Position numbers and translations under genes: made by a program | Assembly: GCA_948567375.1 (NCBI GenBank) | Contig: OX419758.1 | Coordinates: forward strand, 53,511,001 to 53,575,000 | Direction of reading: 5' to 3' | Source: Lunularia cruciata | Taxonomy: Eukaryota; Streptophyta; Marchantiopsida; Lunulariales; Lunulariaceae | DNA: 64,000 nt | Notes under the pieces: model-generated | Told to the model about the DNA's origin: nothing | What the model saw: the letters and a program-made list of their open reading frames with translations, nothing else | The model's database searches: none | In this document: positions 46,897 to 58,400 of the stretch, piece by piece | How positions within the stretch are numbered: position 1 is the first letter of the stretch | How the letters are laid out: every line of letters begins with the position of its first letter

Positions 46897-47635
46897 TGTA
46901 TTACTCCAAGGACAAGAGAAGAGAGAAAACACAGATTACACACTCAACATTCAGTGCCCCAAAGGAGCACCTTCTCTTTATTATATAGACAAAGAGGATC
47001 TCCTCCAAGGAAGCTCTACCATAGGATTAGGCACACAAATAGATGACATGTCAGCAAGCTCCACCCTTTTATTACTTACTTGGATGGGTGACATATCGGT
47101 CTAGGTCCTATCTGGTTGGTCAAACAAGCTTTGACTGGAGGGAATCTTTTAGGGAATCTTCTTGTAGGAGTCTCAAAATCACATGAGTAAGGTACCATTG
47201 GAAAGCACTCAATGAGACAAAACAAGAGGAGGGAAGGCCAGCCTTTTCTCCATTGTGGGGAGGGGGGATTTGCACATTTTTGAGGCCTAATTCATCTGTT
47301 TAGGCCTCCAAAATTACCTTCAAAGATTTCAGGCATATTTTGGTTCCTACTCTATTAGTAGAAGTCTCCTTTTGGTGAAACCTCTTTCTAATCTGTTAAG
47401 TCCATCATGTGTAACATCTTTCCAAATTTTACCAAACCAATTCTCACCTTTAAATCATATGTCTAGCTATTGGTTCTAAGGTTCTCAAGTCTATTTTGGT
47501 TTCTGCTCTATTGATAAAAGTACTCTTTGGTGATATTTCCATTTGATCTATTTTGACCATCATGCATAACATCATTCTAGATGTTACCAAACAGAATTTA
47601 ACATCTAGATCATATGGCTAGCTCTTGGTATTACA
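46897..47635 (-). repeat. G3 3' LTR
   Basis: 739 bp from TGTATTACTCC to GGTATTACA (+ strand reading). Its last ~310 bp are an imperfect tandem duplication (about 47320-47475 and 47480-47635: 'TTTTGGTTCCTACTCTATT' against 'TTTTGGTTTCTGCTCTATT', and so on), also present in the other LTR. Confidence 0.9.
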
Positions 47636-47652
47636 GACCTCCCTCCTTTTAA
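47636..47652 (-). other. G3 polypurine tract
   Basis: On the minus strand the sequence just before the 3' LTR is AAAAGGAGGGAGGTC, a purine-rich run in the expected position for plus-strand priming. Confidence 0.8.
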
Positions 47653-47659
47653 GACGCAA

Positions 47660-47850
47660 CGTCCTCATTGTGCAATTGTTGCTCAAATGCTTACACCAAC
47701 ACAAGTGCATGTGTCAAATTGGCAGCAGTCTTCCATGTTGCTTCATCGAGGGGATAACCTTTCCACTATACTAGATAGTCCACCCTTGGATGGCGAGTAC
47801 CACACATGCGTTTTTGGAGAATACGCTCCACTTCATATTCCTCTGTGCCA
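47660..47850 (-). pseudogene. G3 chromodomain
   Basis: The minus-strand reading gives 'EEYEVERILQKRM', 'RVDYLV', a TAG (47766-47768), then 'WKGYPLDEATWKTAANL'. This is the chromodomain signature (family form: ExILxxRxxxxxxxYLVKWKGYxxxEATWE). The stop replaces the Lys before WKGY. The domain sits at the C-terminus of pol, so the element belongs to the chromoviruses. Confidence 0.88.
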
Positions 47851-48007
47851 TCAATGAGTGTCGGACAAGGTCAAATGTCTTGTGTGGAATGACCCTAGCC
47901 TGATCAGGGAGCATATCTGTGTAGTAGGGAAACATGGAACATTGGATGGATGTTCATGTGTGGTGGTAGCTCAAGGTGATAGGCCATAGTGCCAATGTTA
48001 CAAAGAA

Positions 48008-48493
48008 TCAAGAAAGGCCCAATAAAACAAGGTCTTCAATTGTGTCTTCAATTGTGCAATTAGCCCGCTCTGTTTGGCCATTTGTTTGTGGGTGGTAAGT
48101 TGTGGAGATGGCCAACTTGGTTTTGAAGAAACCAAAGAGTGTTTGCCAAAACAAACTGGTGAATTGAGTGCCTCTATTGGTGATAAGTACTCTAGACAAG
48201 CCATGGTGAGAGAAGACTGTATCTAAGTATAATTGAGCTAGTTGTGGAGCGGTCACATCCTTGGTGGTAGGGTGTACATGAATTATTTTGCTAAGCCGGT
48301 CCACAAAGACCACAATGGAGTCAAACCCTGAGGTGGTCTTGGGTAATTCACAGACGAGATCCATACTCACTTGTTTCCAATGTTGTGTATGTGTGGGGTG
48401 AGGTTGAAGGAGCAGTGCAAGAGCTTGATTAGAAGCTTTGTTCTGTTGACAAAGTAGGCAGATGTGCATGTATTCCATCACGTCATTGCTCAT
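48008..48493 (-). pseudogene. G3 integrase
   Basis: The open frame of 161 aa includes 'CLLCQQNKAS' (end of the zinc-binding region), 'SMDLVCELPKT' with the first Asp, 'VLITNRGTQFTSLFWQ' where the usual form is SDRGTQF (second catalytic Asp changed to Asn), and 'YHPQTNGQTERAN' with the acidic third position. It is enzymatically dead as it stands. Confidence 0.88.
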
Positions 48494-48724
48494 CTTGGGC
48501 TAATAGTAATGGCGTTGGACTGCATCCAAGGTCTTGTCCACTCCAACATGACCTGCAATGGCCAAATCATGACATTTTGGCAGAATGGTGGTGCGTAATT
48601 TTGGGACATTTGGGATCCATAATCTACCATCACAAAAGGTGAGTCCTTGGGTATTTGTGACGCCTTTGGATGATTGTGCTTCTACAATCTGTGGATCAGT
48701 TTTTGTAGTAGCTTGAATCTCTAG

Positions 48725-49203
48725 CTAGAATACAGGGTTAATCTTAACCTTTGCCATCAAGTTGTTTGCCATTGGCATGTGGGTAAATGCATAGGCAAGT
48801 TGCTTCTTACCTTCCGCATAGGTGATTGACATGTTGAAGCATTGTTGCCGCTCTGCCCACCAAATCTGGCGACGAGATAGATCCTTCTGCGTCTTGAGGT
48901 AGACTAGAGGTTTGTGGTCTATCTTTACTAAAAATGCCTTCTTGCCTAGATAGTGCTTCAATGCTTGGTTGCCAAGGCAATAGCCAGCTCTTCTCGTTCT
49001 ATGGTATGGTAATTGCACTTTGCCGATAACAACTTTTGAGAGAAATCTGCAATTGGATGCCATCCATCATGCCACTCTTGTTGTAGGACTGCTCCTATTG
49101 TTATGCCTGATGCATCTATAGCCAACTTGATTGGTCGTTTTGGTTCATACCACTTCAAGATTGGTGCATGTAGCAAGGTGGGTTTTAATTCTTGAAAGGC
49201 CAA
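48725..49203 (-). pseudogene. G3 RNase H
   Basis: Two overlapping frames give 'IDASGITIGAVLQQ' (catalytic Asp), 'REELAIALA', 'FLVKIDHKPLVYLKTQ' and 'WWAERQQCFNMSITYAEGKK', in the order of a gypsy RNase H. A frameshift near 48970 separates them. Confidence 0.85.
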
Positions 49204-49224
49204 CTCTTGTGCGGTTCTCCATAT

Positions 49225-50159
49225 CTACTTCTTTCCCTTGCCAAATAGTGTTGTTAAATGTTGTGCAACCTTGGAGAAGTCCTTGACAAATCTACGATAG
49301 AATCTTATCAACCCCAAGAAGCTCTTGAGTTGAGTCTGATCTTGTGGGGCACGACATTTTTGAATGACCTCTATTTTATCTATCAATACTTGAATGCCCT
49401 CTACACTAACTCTCTGCCCCAAGTAGTCTACTTCAGACTTGCCAAACTTGCACTTTGAGATTTTGGCATACAATTGATTCTGTCTTAGAATAGTAGGACC
49501 TCTTGTAGATGTTGTTTGTGTTCCGTCATTGTGCTATTGTATACTAAGATATCATCCAAGAAGACGATAACATACTTATCCAAGTATGGACGAAATATGT
49601 CATTCATTAGACTCATGAAAGTGCCAGGTGCATTGGTGAGACCCAAAGGCATCACAAGATACTTGAAGTGGCCATACCTGGTTCGAAAGGCAGTTTTGTA
49701 CACATTCTCCTCTGCAATTCTGATTTGATTGTAACCGCTCCGCAAGTCCAATTTGGTGAAGCATCTTGCTCCATGGAGTTGATCAAATAGGTCATCCATG
49801 CGAGGTAAGGGGTATTTGTTCTTCACTGTTTGTTGATTGAGACCTCGATAGTCAATGCACATGCGCATTGTACCATCCTTCTTCTTCACAAACAAAACAA
49901 GAGCCTCATATGGTGATATGCTAGGTCAAATGAACCCTTTCTGCAGCATCTCCTCAATTTGAGTCTTACACTCCTCCAACTCATGAGGTGATAGGCGATA
50001 TGGGGCCTTACAAGGAGGTGTCTTCCCCATGAGCGTCTCAATTTTATGATCTACTCTCCTTTTTGGTGGTAATCTTGAGGGTAGACCATTGGGAAAGACA
50101 TCTTGAAATTCATCCACCACAGCCTTCAATCTCATGAACTTGTCCATCGAGTTGTGCAC
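49225..50159 (-). pseudogene. G3 reverse transcriptase
   Basis: 50159-49926 carries the N-terminal part ('VDHKIETLMGKTPPCKAPYR'). 49895-49485 carries the palm: '[15 protein letters not shown]', '[16 protein letters not shown]', '[13 protein letters not shown]' and '[12 protein letters not shown]' with the catalytic FLDD intact. 49473-49225 carries the connection region ('LRFYRRFVKDFSK'-like). Single stops join the pieces. This is the best preserved polymerase in the window. Confidence 0.92.
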
Positions 50160-50748
50160 TCTGGACTTCTTTTATTAGACCCGTGAAACATCTATCGGTC
50201 TTACAGACAATTGCCGTCCCTACGATATATAGAGGCAGATCCTGCCTGGGTGATTTTTCTTTAACCCCAATGATTGACCATTGGTGGGTTCTCACTACTT
50301 TCTTCCTCCAATCTACCATAGGGTTGTAATGCTCCATCCATGGCATGCCAAAGCTTGCATCATAACGAGCTAATTGTATCACTTGCCACTCAATTGCTTC
50401 CTGATATTCTCCTACTGAGAGTGTTACCCATCTAGGTAATGAAGAAGGCAACTCTACTTCTTTACTCTTATCCTTCTCTAGATCCATTCCCAATCTTATT
50501 GCAACAAAGTGAGATAAGAAATTCTCTATTGCTCTTGAATGGATTAATACTCTCACTTGATTACGTTCTAGGACTCCATTCACAACAATCAATTGTGAAG
50601 TTGCCTTTTGGGAGTAGCAATGTGGCTTGAGATCGTTCTTGAGGATTTGCACTTGACTTTGTAATATCTCCATGGTCATCTTAATCTCTCAAAATTCATT
50701 CAACATTCCTTGCATTCCTTGCACCAGCTCTTGCAATTGCGGATCCAT
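50110..50748 (-). pseudogene. G3 gag stub fused to protease-like region
   Basis: From the ATG at 50748 the frame reads 'MDPQLQELVQGMQGMLNEF', a TGA, then 'EIKMTMEILQSQVQILK', a coiled-coil-like gag start. About 15 residues later it is already in the protease: 'VNGVLERNQVRVLIHSRAIE', 'NFLSHFVA'. The usual active site is LIDSGATxNFIS, so Asp is replaced by His and the Gly is lost. The capsid and zinc-knuckle parts of gag are missing, which points to an internal deletion. Confidence 0.8.
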
Positions 50749-51336
50749 GGTTCCTATAACACTCAATTGCTTATGTCTACTTCAATACAGAGTCAATATG
50801 ATCACTCAGGAAGGCACACAAAGTATCGGAACTACCATTGGGACCTCAGAAGCTATCACTCATTTGATAATACTCCTCACCAAAATTCCTAACCACAAAA
50901 TCTCTAAACATTACTTTCGGTCTCAATACATAACGGATTTCTACTTGAGTGTTGAAAGGGAGAGGATTTGGGACATTCACATCCATATTATCATAATAAA
51001 ATGTAGATTTTCAAATCCTACTCTCTATCATATATCACCACAAGTAGAATCACCGGGTTTGGTGAGTTCATCACCCTATCCATGAATTCTACGCCAAAGT
51101 GATAACTAGCGATACTCTCATTTGCTCATGCTGGATGTATATAACCTTGATGTAGAATGGATTTGGGAATGGAAAGCTAGGTGCGGGAAATTTTCCTCTT
51201 GGTGCATCCATCCCATCCGCTCTCTATAAAGTCCTTCCTAAGTCTAGCAATTATTATATGTTCTCCACCTCAAATTACTTAGTTTTAGTAGTTCCGTGCT
51301 CTTCCAAGAGGGATGATCTACCCTCTTGGACTAAGA

Positions 51337-51354
51337 CACTCGCTCTGAAACCAT
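51337..51354 (-). other. G3 primer binding site, initiator Met-tRNA type
   Basis: Immediately inside the 5' LTR the minus strand reads ATGGTTTCAGAGCGAGTG. The TGGTTTCAGAGC core differs by one base from the standard TGGTATCAGAGC site complementary to the 3' end of Met-tRNA. Confidence 0.85.
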
Positions 51355-52091
51355 TGTAATACTTAAAGGACAAGAGAAGAGAGAAAACATAGATTACACA
51401 CTCAATATTCAGTGCCCCAAAGGAGCACCTTCTTTTTATTATATATACAAAGAGGATCTCCTCCAAAGAAGCTCCACCATAGGATTAGGCACACAGATAG
51501 GTGACATGTCAGCCAGCTCCACCCTTGGATTACTTACTTGGATGGGTGACATGTCGGTTTAGGTCCTATCTGGTTGGTCAAACAAGCTTTGACTAGAGGG
51601 AATCTTTTAGGGAATCTTCTTGTATGATCTCAAAATCACATTAGTAAGGTACCATTGGAAAGCTTTTGACAAGACAAACCAAGGGGAGGGAAGGCCAGTC
51701 AATTCTCCATTTGGGGGGGGGGGGTTGCACATTTTTTATGCCTAATTCATCCGTTTAGGCCTCCAAAATTGCCTTCAAAGATTTCAGGCATATTTTGGTT
51801 CCTACTTTATTAGTGGAAGTCCCATTTTGGTGGTACCTCTTTATGATCTGTTTAGTCCATCATGTGTTATATCATTCTAGATGTCACCAAACCAATTCTC
51901 ATCTTTAAATCATATGTCTAGCTTTTGGTTCTAAGGTTCTCAAGTCTATTTCGTTTTCTGCTCTATTTGTAGAAGTACTCTTTTGGTGATACTTCTATCT
52001 GATCTATTTTGACCATCATGTATAACATCATTCTAGATGTTACCAAACCAAATTTCACATCTAGATCATATGGCTAGCTCTTGGTATTACA
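51355..52091 (-). repeat. G3 5' LTR
   Basis: 737 bp matching the 3' LTR, with TGTAATAC and ATTACA ends (+ strand). It contains a 13-base G run at about 51714-51726 where the other LTR has a shorter interrupted run. Confidence 0.9.
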
Positions 52092-54437
52092 TGGTTTATG
52101 AGCACATTAGACATTGCTTTCATGTAGATGATCTTTCTAGTTGTTTTATCGAGTTGTTTTAGGTGGCTGCAGCAACAGCGAGAGGAGCCATTCTTATATC
52201 TATTAGTTGTGTGTTTGGTGCTAGTCACTTTCTCACAATGAGAAGGACATGGGGGCATTAGACCAATTGCTATTGGAGAGATCTTTCTATGTTTGGTCAG
52301 TCATATCATTGTCTTTCAACATTGCTACACATTTCCAATAGCACCTCAATCCACATCAGTTTGGAGTAGCTACAACTGGAGGATATGAAGCTATATCTCT
52401 AGGCACTAAGGCACTCCTAGAAATCCATCCAAAGTGGGTCTTCCTATAGGTGGATGTTGAGAATGCTTTTAATAGCGTCTCATGGGCATCCATCTTTAGA
52501 GAACTTAGTGAGGCTAGTGGATCCTTGGCAAGTCTTATTCCTTTTGTGTGGTCTTTTATGGCTCTCTTGCTTCCCTTTACTACAAGCATGGTTGTTCACA
52601 AGGGGTCAACTATTGGTACATGTCAAGGAGATCCTTTTGCGAGACCCTTATTTGCCATGTCTCACTTTAGAGCTCTCTTATCTACTACTTTGGCCATGCC
52701 AAGTTGTGTATTTCTCTCCTTGGCAGATGATACATACATTGTGGGCTCTATAGATCAGATTAGGCAAGCCTTCAACCACTTGACTACCAAGCTACATCTT
52801 GTAGGCTTAAGAGTCAAGGTGTCAAAGTGTAGGGCATGGTCTGCTTTAAGTATCCCTCCCCACCTTGAGCTTTCAAAGGGATGTATCACATCCATAGATG
52901 TACTACGTGTTCTTGGAGTGCCAATAGGATTAGAGGATTTTGTCACATGCTTCTTAAATTTATTCTTACAGAAGATGTTTTCCATGTGGATGAACTTACA
53001 TTACTAGGAGATCTACAGGTGGCATTGGTATACTTTTCTCTAGTATTGCTCGTTGACCGACATACCTCATCCATATGGTTCATCGCTCCTCATCCTTCTT
53101 ATCATGTTTGAGAGCCTTTGATAGGAGGATTATGGAAGTCTTTGGTGATACTATTGGACCATGAACATTGGAGTGTGTGACAAGGGATTTGGCACGTAGA
53201 CAAACAACTCTATCAATCTCATGTGGAGGGGTTGGCTTGCTATCTATGGAGGAGATGGAACCTATACCATTTTTGGGTAGTTGGGCTCTCTCAGCACCCC
53301 TACTTTCCTCTCATTTTGTTGATAGGCCGGTTTTGGATACTTATGTGACAGAGGTGGAGGAGGGATCCTTTTCTCTCTCAACGTTGTTGTGGCAGACAAG
53401 AGATAGTCTATCTCCACAGGCACGTGAGGACTTTCCATCTTTTGCTTCACTATCCTCAAATTGGACTAGAGGTTTATAGTCTTCCTTGATGGATGGAGAG
53501 TGTGAGCATACGCTACATTCTCTCTTAGTTGACTTTTGCATTCCTCAAGCTACTTCATCACGTCTTTGCGCTTGCTCCAACAAGGGTGCAGACTCTTGGA
53601 TCCTAGCTCAATTGTGCATTAGGGCATTCCGACTCGCACCAACTACTTTCTCTACACCAATGAGGTTTTGCTTAGGTTTGGTACACCCATCTACATCTTC
53701 ATTACTCACTTGTGAGTGTGGTTCTACACTAGATGTAGCAACGGTCCATATGACACAATGTCCTTTTAAAGGATAGAGGATAGCTACCCATGATGTTATT
53801 AGGGACATAGTGTTTGCTATGGCACAAGAGAGTGGATACTTGGCTTGGATCGTGCGCTTGTATGCTTTGCAAACAACACGTGTTAGGGCAGACTTATACT
53901 TGGTCCAAGATGATCAGGTGATAGTAGCGGATATCATGGTTATGAACCCTACTCATGATGCAGTTTTGGAGGGAGTGATTACATTTCCCCTTGGATGAGT
54001 GATGAGTGCAGCAGCAGGTCATAAGGTGTCCAAGTATAGGGGCATGCAACGAGGTCACCCCTTTGTTCCTATAGCCTTGGAGTTATATGGAGCGATGGAC
54101 ACGGCATTCGACACATTTGTTAGGGAGCGCATGAGAGCTTATCATGTTAGGTGCGAGTGGTACCACTCTCACTCTCATACTTTGTAGCATATTTTAGATA
54201 GTGTGTGTGTCCATTGCTCTACTGAGTGCAATGGCTGGTGCAATCTATAGAAGAGCAACCACACTAGGTGATGTTTCTTTGGATGCTCCGGTTGTTTGTA
54301 GACCATACGACTTGCATAGCTCGGATATCTTAGGTGCAGGAGGGTAGATTTCTCATATCAACTCTATTGTGCCTTAGCCCCATTTTACCTATTTTGTCTC
54401 ACCCTTTATATGGCTTAATGGGGTCTTCCCATCCATA
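52092..54437 (+). mobile_element. LINE copy D, right part (RT, endonuclease, tail)
   Basis: It resumes at TGGTTTATGAGCAC, exactly where the left part stopped. RT text (52450-53007) includes 'MDVENAFNSVSWASIFREL' and 'SLADDTYIVGSIDQ' with the LADD active site intact. The knuckle and endonuclease text (53690-54187) includes 'CECGSTLDVATVHMTQC', 'RADLYLVQDDQVIVADIMVM' and 'FVPIALELYGAMD'. The tail ends at CCCATCCATAAAAAAAATT, without the final TACGCGGTCGCC block. Confidence 0.87.
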
Positions 54438-55271
54438 AAAAAAATTATTTTAAAAAGAAGTTGTGAATGCTGATTGGTTATGATGACTTCAAAAAATGCA
54501 TAGTAAATTTGGTAGTAATAGTAAACGCATTGGTTTTTAAAAGTTATCTTTTTATTTTTAAACGTTAGTAATCTGTTTCTGTTACCGAGGTTGCTACAGA
54601 GCCTGTAAACAACGTAGACTGTGTATACATCCTTTACAATACAGTTTCTAAACCTGAATCATAAGAGAGAATGCGGTGAAGAGCACTCTCACACATGAAA
54701 TCTAACCAAGAGGTAAATAAGATGACCTTCAAGTGAATTTCTGCTCCTATGTTACTCTGAGTGTCATCTAATTGCTGAAGAACTGTGTCGTATTTTCAAT
54801 TGAGCATGACCCTTCCCATTACATGAGCCGCAAAAATACATGAACTTCAGGTCATCGTCGCTTTTGATACACTACGTGTACAGCTCTGCCCAACGAGACT
54901 AAAAAAGGTTTGAGTCAAGCTTTACTCTCAACGCGTAGCTGTCCACAAATATATCTTTCCTATCTACCTCCCACAATCATACTCTTGGGCACGTCAAACT
55001 TTTCTCTTGTTCTTTGCATTGAGATTGTTAAGTCGCTTTTAGTGGGCTAGTTGTGGACAGTGTATGATGAGTTCACGAAGAATTTCGTGAACTCATCTAT
55101 AATCAAAGGAAGCTCGTGAAGGTATACTTATGTTAATTTACATATAGCACCAATTTTTTAACTATTATAAAAAGTAGGTAAGGTTTTCCTTTCTTTTTCT
55201 TGGTCGTAGAGATATTTTGAAGGTTTCCATTCTTCAGAAGAAAGGTCGCGCCTTTCCTTAGTATTTCTCCA
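54438..55271. other. No recognisable gene
   Basis: AT-rich sequence between LINE D and the next tail insertion. A short A-run follows the LINE end. Nothing else is supported. Confidence 0.5.
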
Positions 55272-55310
55272 TTTCTGATGAATTGGGGCTAAGCCCCAAT
55301 TCATCAGAAA
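55272..55310. repeat. 19-bp-arm inverted repeat with 1-nt spacer
   Basis: TTTCTGATGAATTGGGGCT, one base, then AGCCCCAATTCATCAGAAA: two perfect complementary 19-bp arms. The left arm contains the left target-site copy of the insertion that follows, so the right arm is an inverted copy of genomic flank. A second perfect hairpin (12-bp arms, 55315-55339) lies just inside the element. Confidence 0.9.
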
Positions 55311-55416
55311 ATGCTAACATGGGGCTTAGCCCCATGTTACTTTTTTTGTCTCTCCCTTGTACGGCTCGATGGGTCTTCCCATCCTTCATTTTTCCTACGC
55401 GGTCGCCTTTTTCTCG
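55286..55416 (+). mobile_element. LINE-tail insertion with 13-bp TSD
   Basis: The segment carries the tail 'GGGGCTTAGCCCCATGTTAC', 'TGTCTCTCCCTTGTACGG', 'TCTTCCCATCC' and ends 'TACGCGGTCGCC'. TTCTGATGAATTG occurs at 55273-55285 and 55417-55429 as flanking direct repeats. There is no coding part. Confidence 0.85.
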
Positions 55417-55429
55417 TTCTGATGAATTG

Positions 55430-58400
55430 TGTCGACAACAAGATCGTTAAGAACTGTTGACCTATCCGGACTCATACGAGTTGAGCAGAACCCCAGAGAA
55501 CAAAGCTGAGATTAGCATCTTCACAAAAAGCGCACAGGATTATAATTTTCCCGCGGCTGAGCCGACATGTGTGCGTCTGATAGGAGAAATAAAGTAATCA
55601 ATAGGATAATTCTGAATTCTCCGACATTACATGATGCACTATTGATGAAATCTCTCAACCTGGCACCAAGGTGTACCGTACAAGGTATGAATTATTTCAG
55701 GATGATACAGTAGTACTATGTACAAACTTGCATTGGTGGAAACAGCTATCAATTTGACGGGATCCTAATAACCTCAATATCAAGCGTGAGTTGTGCAACC
55801 ACATCAACCCAAAAATACCGTACAACAACCCGGATGTCTGATGAGCCCAGCGAAGCACAGAGGAATAAAGACAACACGACATATTGAGTGACAAAATTGC
55901 TTACACACACCGCTGTCTCGTGACCGCCAGTCAAAACATCTTTGACAGCATTGATCAACCTCCGTCTTAGAAAACTCATGAATCTTGAAAGCTCTGAAAA
56001 GCATGTATATCAAAGCCACTACTGAGCGTGTTGTGTATGGAAAACGACACTGTTCTGCGAAGAATCTGAGAACGATGATAGAGTCGGGGAGATGGATGTG
56101 TAGAGAACGCGTTAACGTATCCATTGTACAGTCTGTTGTGCAAGGAACGGAGTAATGGCAGCTGCAGCACCAGCATCGTCAAGTCGCAATCTCAGAGGAC
56201 ATGGCGCTACGCCTTCTCTCCTTTACAACCAACTTCTGAGCAACTTCCTAATTTTTTCTTTATCCGAAGGGTAAGAGGTAAGAGGGAGACACCCAAAGGG
56301 TAACTGACTTGATAGTACTTGGCGCGTCCATAGGGCAACGCGTGTCATATGTTATGCTTACTGAGGGAGACACGTGCTACTACCCCTAACGTGCTCTTGT
56401 ATAGGGCCTGGATACTTATTAACCCCGTTTAAGTAAAATCTGATCCAAAATCCAGGTCATTATAGATATAGGAAGGTATAAACTAAAAAAAAAAAAATGT
56501 ATAAACTAGGCGTTATGCTGAGTCCAAAAAACAAAAACAAAATTTACTCTAAAGGCGCAACCAAAATGATAAAACCATTCATTACCAAACGTTAGCCACA
56601 AAAGGCAGAAGATGTATTGTCGTTTTCCTGATAATATTCTCCTCAAATTAACTTGATTATTACGAGAAAGAAAACCGTTCCATGTTTGACTTTCCCGTTA
56701 ATGATGTTGGAAGATCATTACGATTCCACCTTCGTCTTTTAAATGACGTTGTTGAAAATGCAATGGTAAGAAGTTCAATAGGCTGTTTAAATTGCAAATT
56801 TTTGGTAATGCTCGCAAGTGAAGATTGTGTCCTCAACTACTGTACAAGACTACGTAAATTGGCTACATGCAAAATTAATGAGATTTAAACAGCTGATTTC
56901 AGAAATTACGAGAATTCATGAGAGAATAATCTGTATAATAATCTTATTATTATTAGTAACTTATCAGTAGATAATTAGCAAGGAAATGCGACAATCTACG
57001 GGGATGGATTGAACTCCGTAAATATTGTAAGTGGGGGGACACCCTGTAAAATATTACGGGATTCCGTGAGTGACCGATTGAAACTCCCTAATTTAGAAAG
57101 AAACCTTGCGTCCAAGCACTTTGATCTTTCCTATAGGAAGAGTTTTATCCTCGAGCAGCATAATGCCGGACCCAGAGAGCAGCAAAATTGTTTGAACACA
57201 ATATTTCGTGGTAGTGTATCCAAGTGAAAACTGAATACAAATCTAAAAACTAAATTCTACCGAATCGAAATAGTAATGAATATTAAGTCTTGACGGTGCT
57301 TGTCATTCTACGCTTAGACCAATCATCATTTGTGGAAATTTACCAACCTGGATAATCAATGCAAACTTTGAAACGCCAACATGTTGAACTGTACACTTTC
57401 AAGCTGCCGATTTATATCCGGGCATAGAAGGATGTCTGGCATAAGGCGCCTAGCGTTCGCGTTAGATAGTAATGAAATGAGTGGCAAGTACTGAGGAATA
57501 CATGTGCAAGGCGTCAGTGCAACAGAGTTAAGTTCTTTTCAGACTCGTCATTTGGAGTTTGGTGCAAATTTCCAACATATACAGATATCTTAGAAAACAA
57601 TCAATAAAGTGTAAGTGTAAATTCATCAATATCTTTGGTAAGATTCGACTGGCTGCACGACATGGTATATAAACTATGGGAAACTTTGAATTGCTCTGAA
57701 TGGGCAATAGAAGCCAAGCAATAGCGATAGATTTGATCTCGGCCTGATCATAGATATATGGTCTGAATCAATAAACTGAATGCTAGATCAAGCTGTGTGT
57801 CAACGCATAGAGATGCAGAACATTCTACACCAACTACAGAAAATCTTGAAAGGCTCTACACGGTCAATAGGACCCAAACAATCACGGTAGAATTTCTCAG
57901 ACCAGATCAAGAAGATAGATCCTGCTCTACTCCGGCTATGGAATTGAAGCTAACACGGAACAATTTAACTGTTTGCATTTCCAGTATCTGTAGACTATCT
58001 CATACTAGATCAAGAAGATAAATCTCTTATGTACTCGATATTTCTTCGGGTCTAGCTAACACAGAGCAAAATCTGACCGTCTGCATTTCCCGATGAATGG
58101 AAGGTGAGATCGTTCCAGTTCCGACGACCACGCCTGTTTTTGTTCCCGTTTAATTAATCGGGTAATTAACTCCACGTTTAGAGAGGGTCTATGCATATCC
58201 TTTCGTTTCGGGAGTTATACATACATATGGACACTAATTTAACTCTGACTGACCATGTCGACCATCTACAGGACATGAAAACTGCTTCACCTGAATTTTA
58301 CTAAATTTACTTAGAATCGTAATAAAAGTATATCTCGCTTAGTTTCCATGTCACATGATTGAGTTCCACAGCTTTTGTTGAAACTTCTTACGTATACTTG

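Larger units (their letters stand above)
46897..52091 (-). mobile_element. G3: chromovirus (Ty3/gypsy) LTR retrotransposon nested in LINE D
   Basis: This 5195-bp element is in reverse orientation. LTRs lie at 51355-52091 (5') and 46897-47635 (3'), both TG...CA and roughly nine in ten bases alike by eye. The target-site copies are TGGTA (46892-46896) and TGGTT (52092-52096). There is a Met-tRNA primer site, a polypurine tract, and protease, RT, RNase H, integrase and chromodomain in order. Most of gag is missing. Several stops and lost catalytic residues mean it is not autonomous. It is the youngest element in the window by LTR similarity. Confidence 0.92.

Noticed and set aside
55697-56182. 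Cluster of overlapping minus-strand ORFs as a host gene
   Set aside because: Three frames overlap without consistent splice sites, and none has recognisable motifs.
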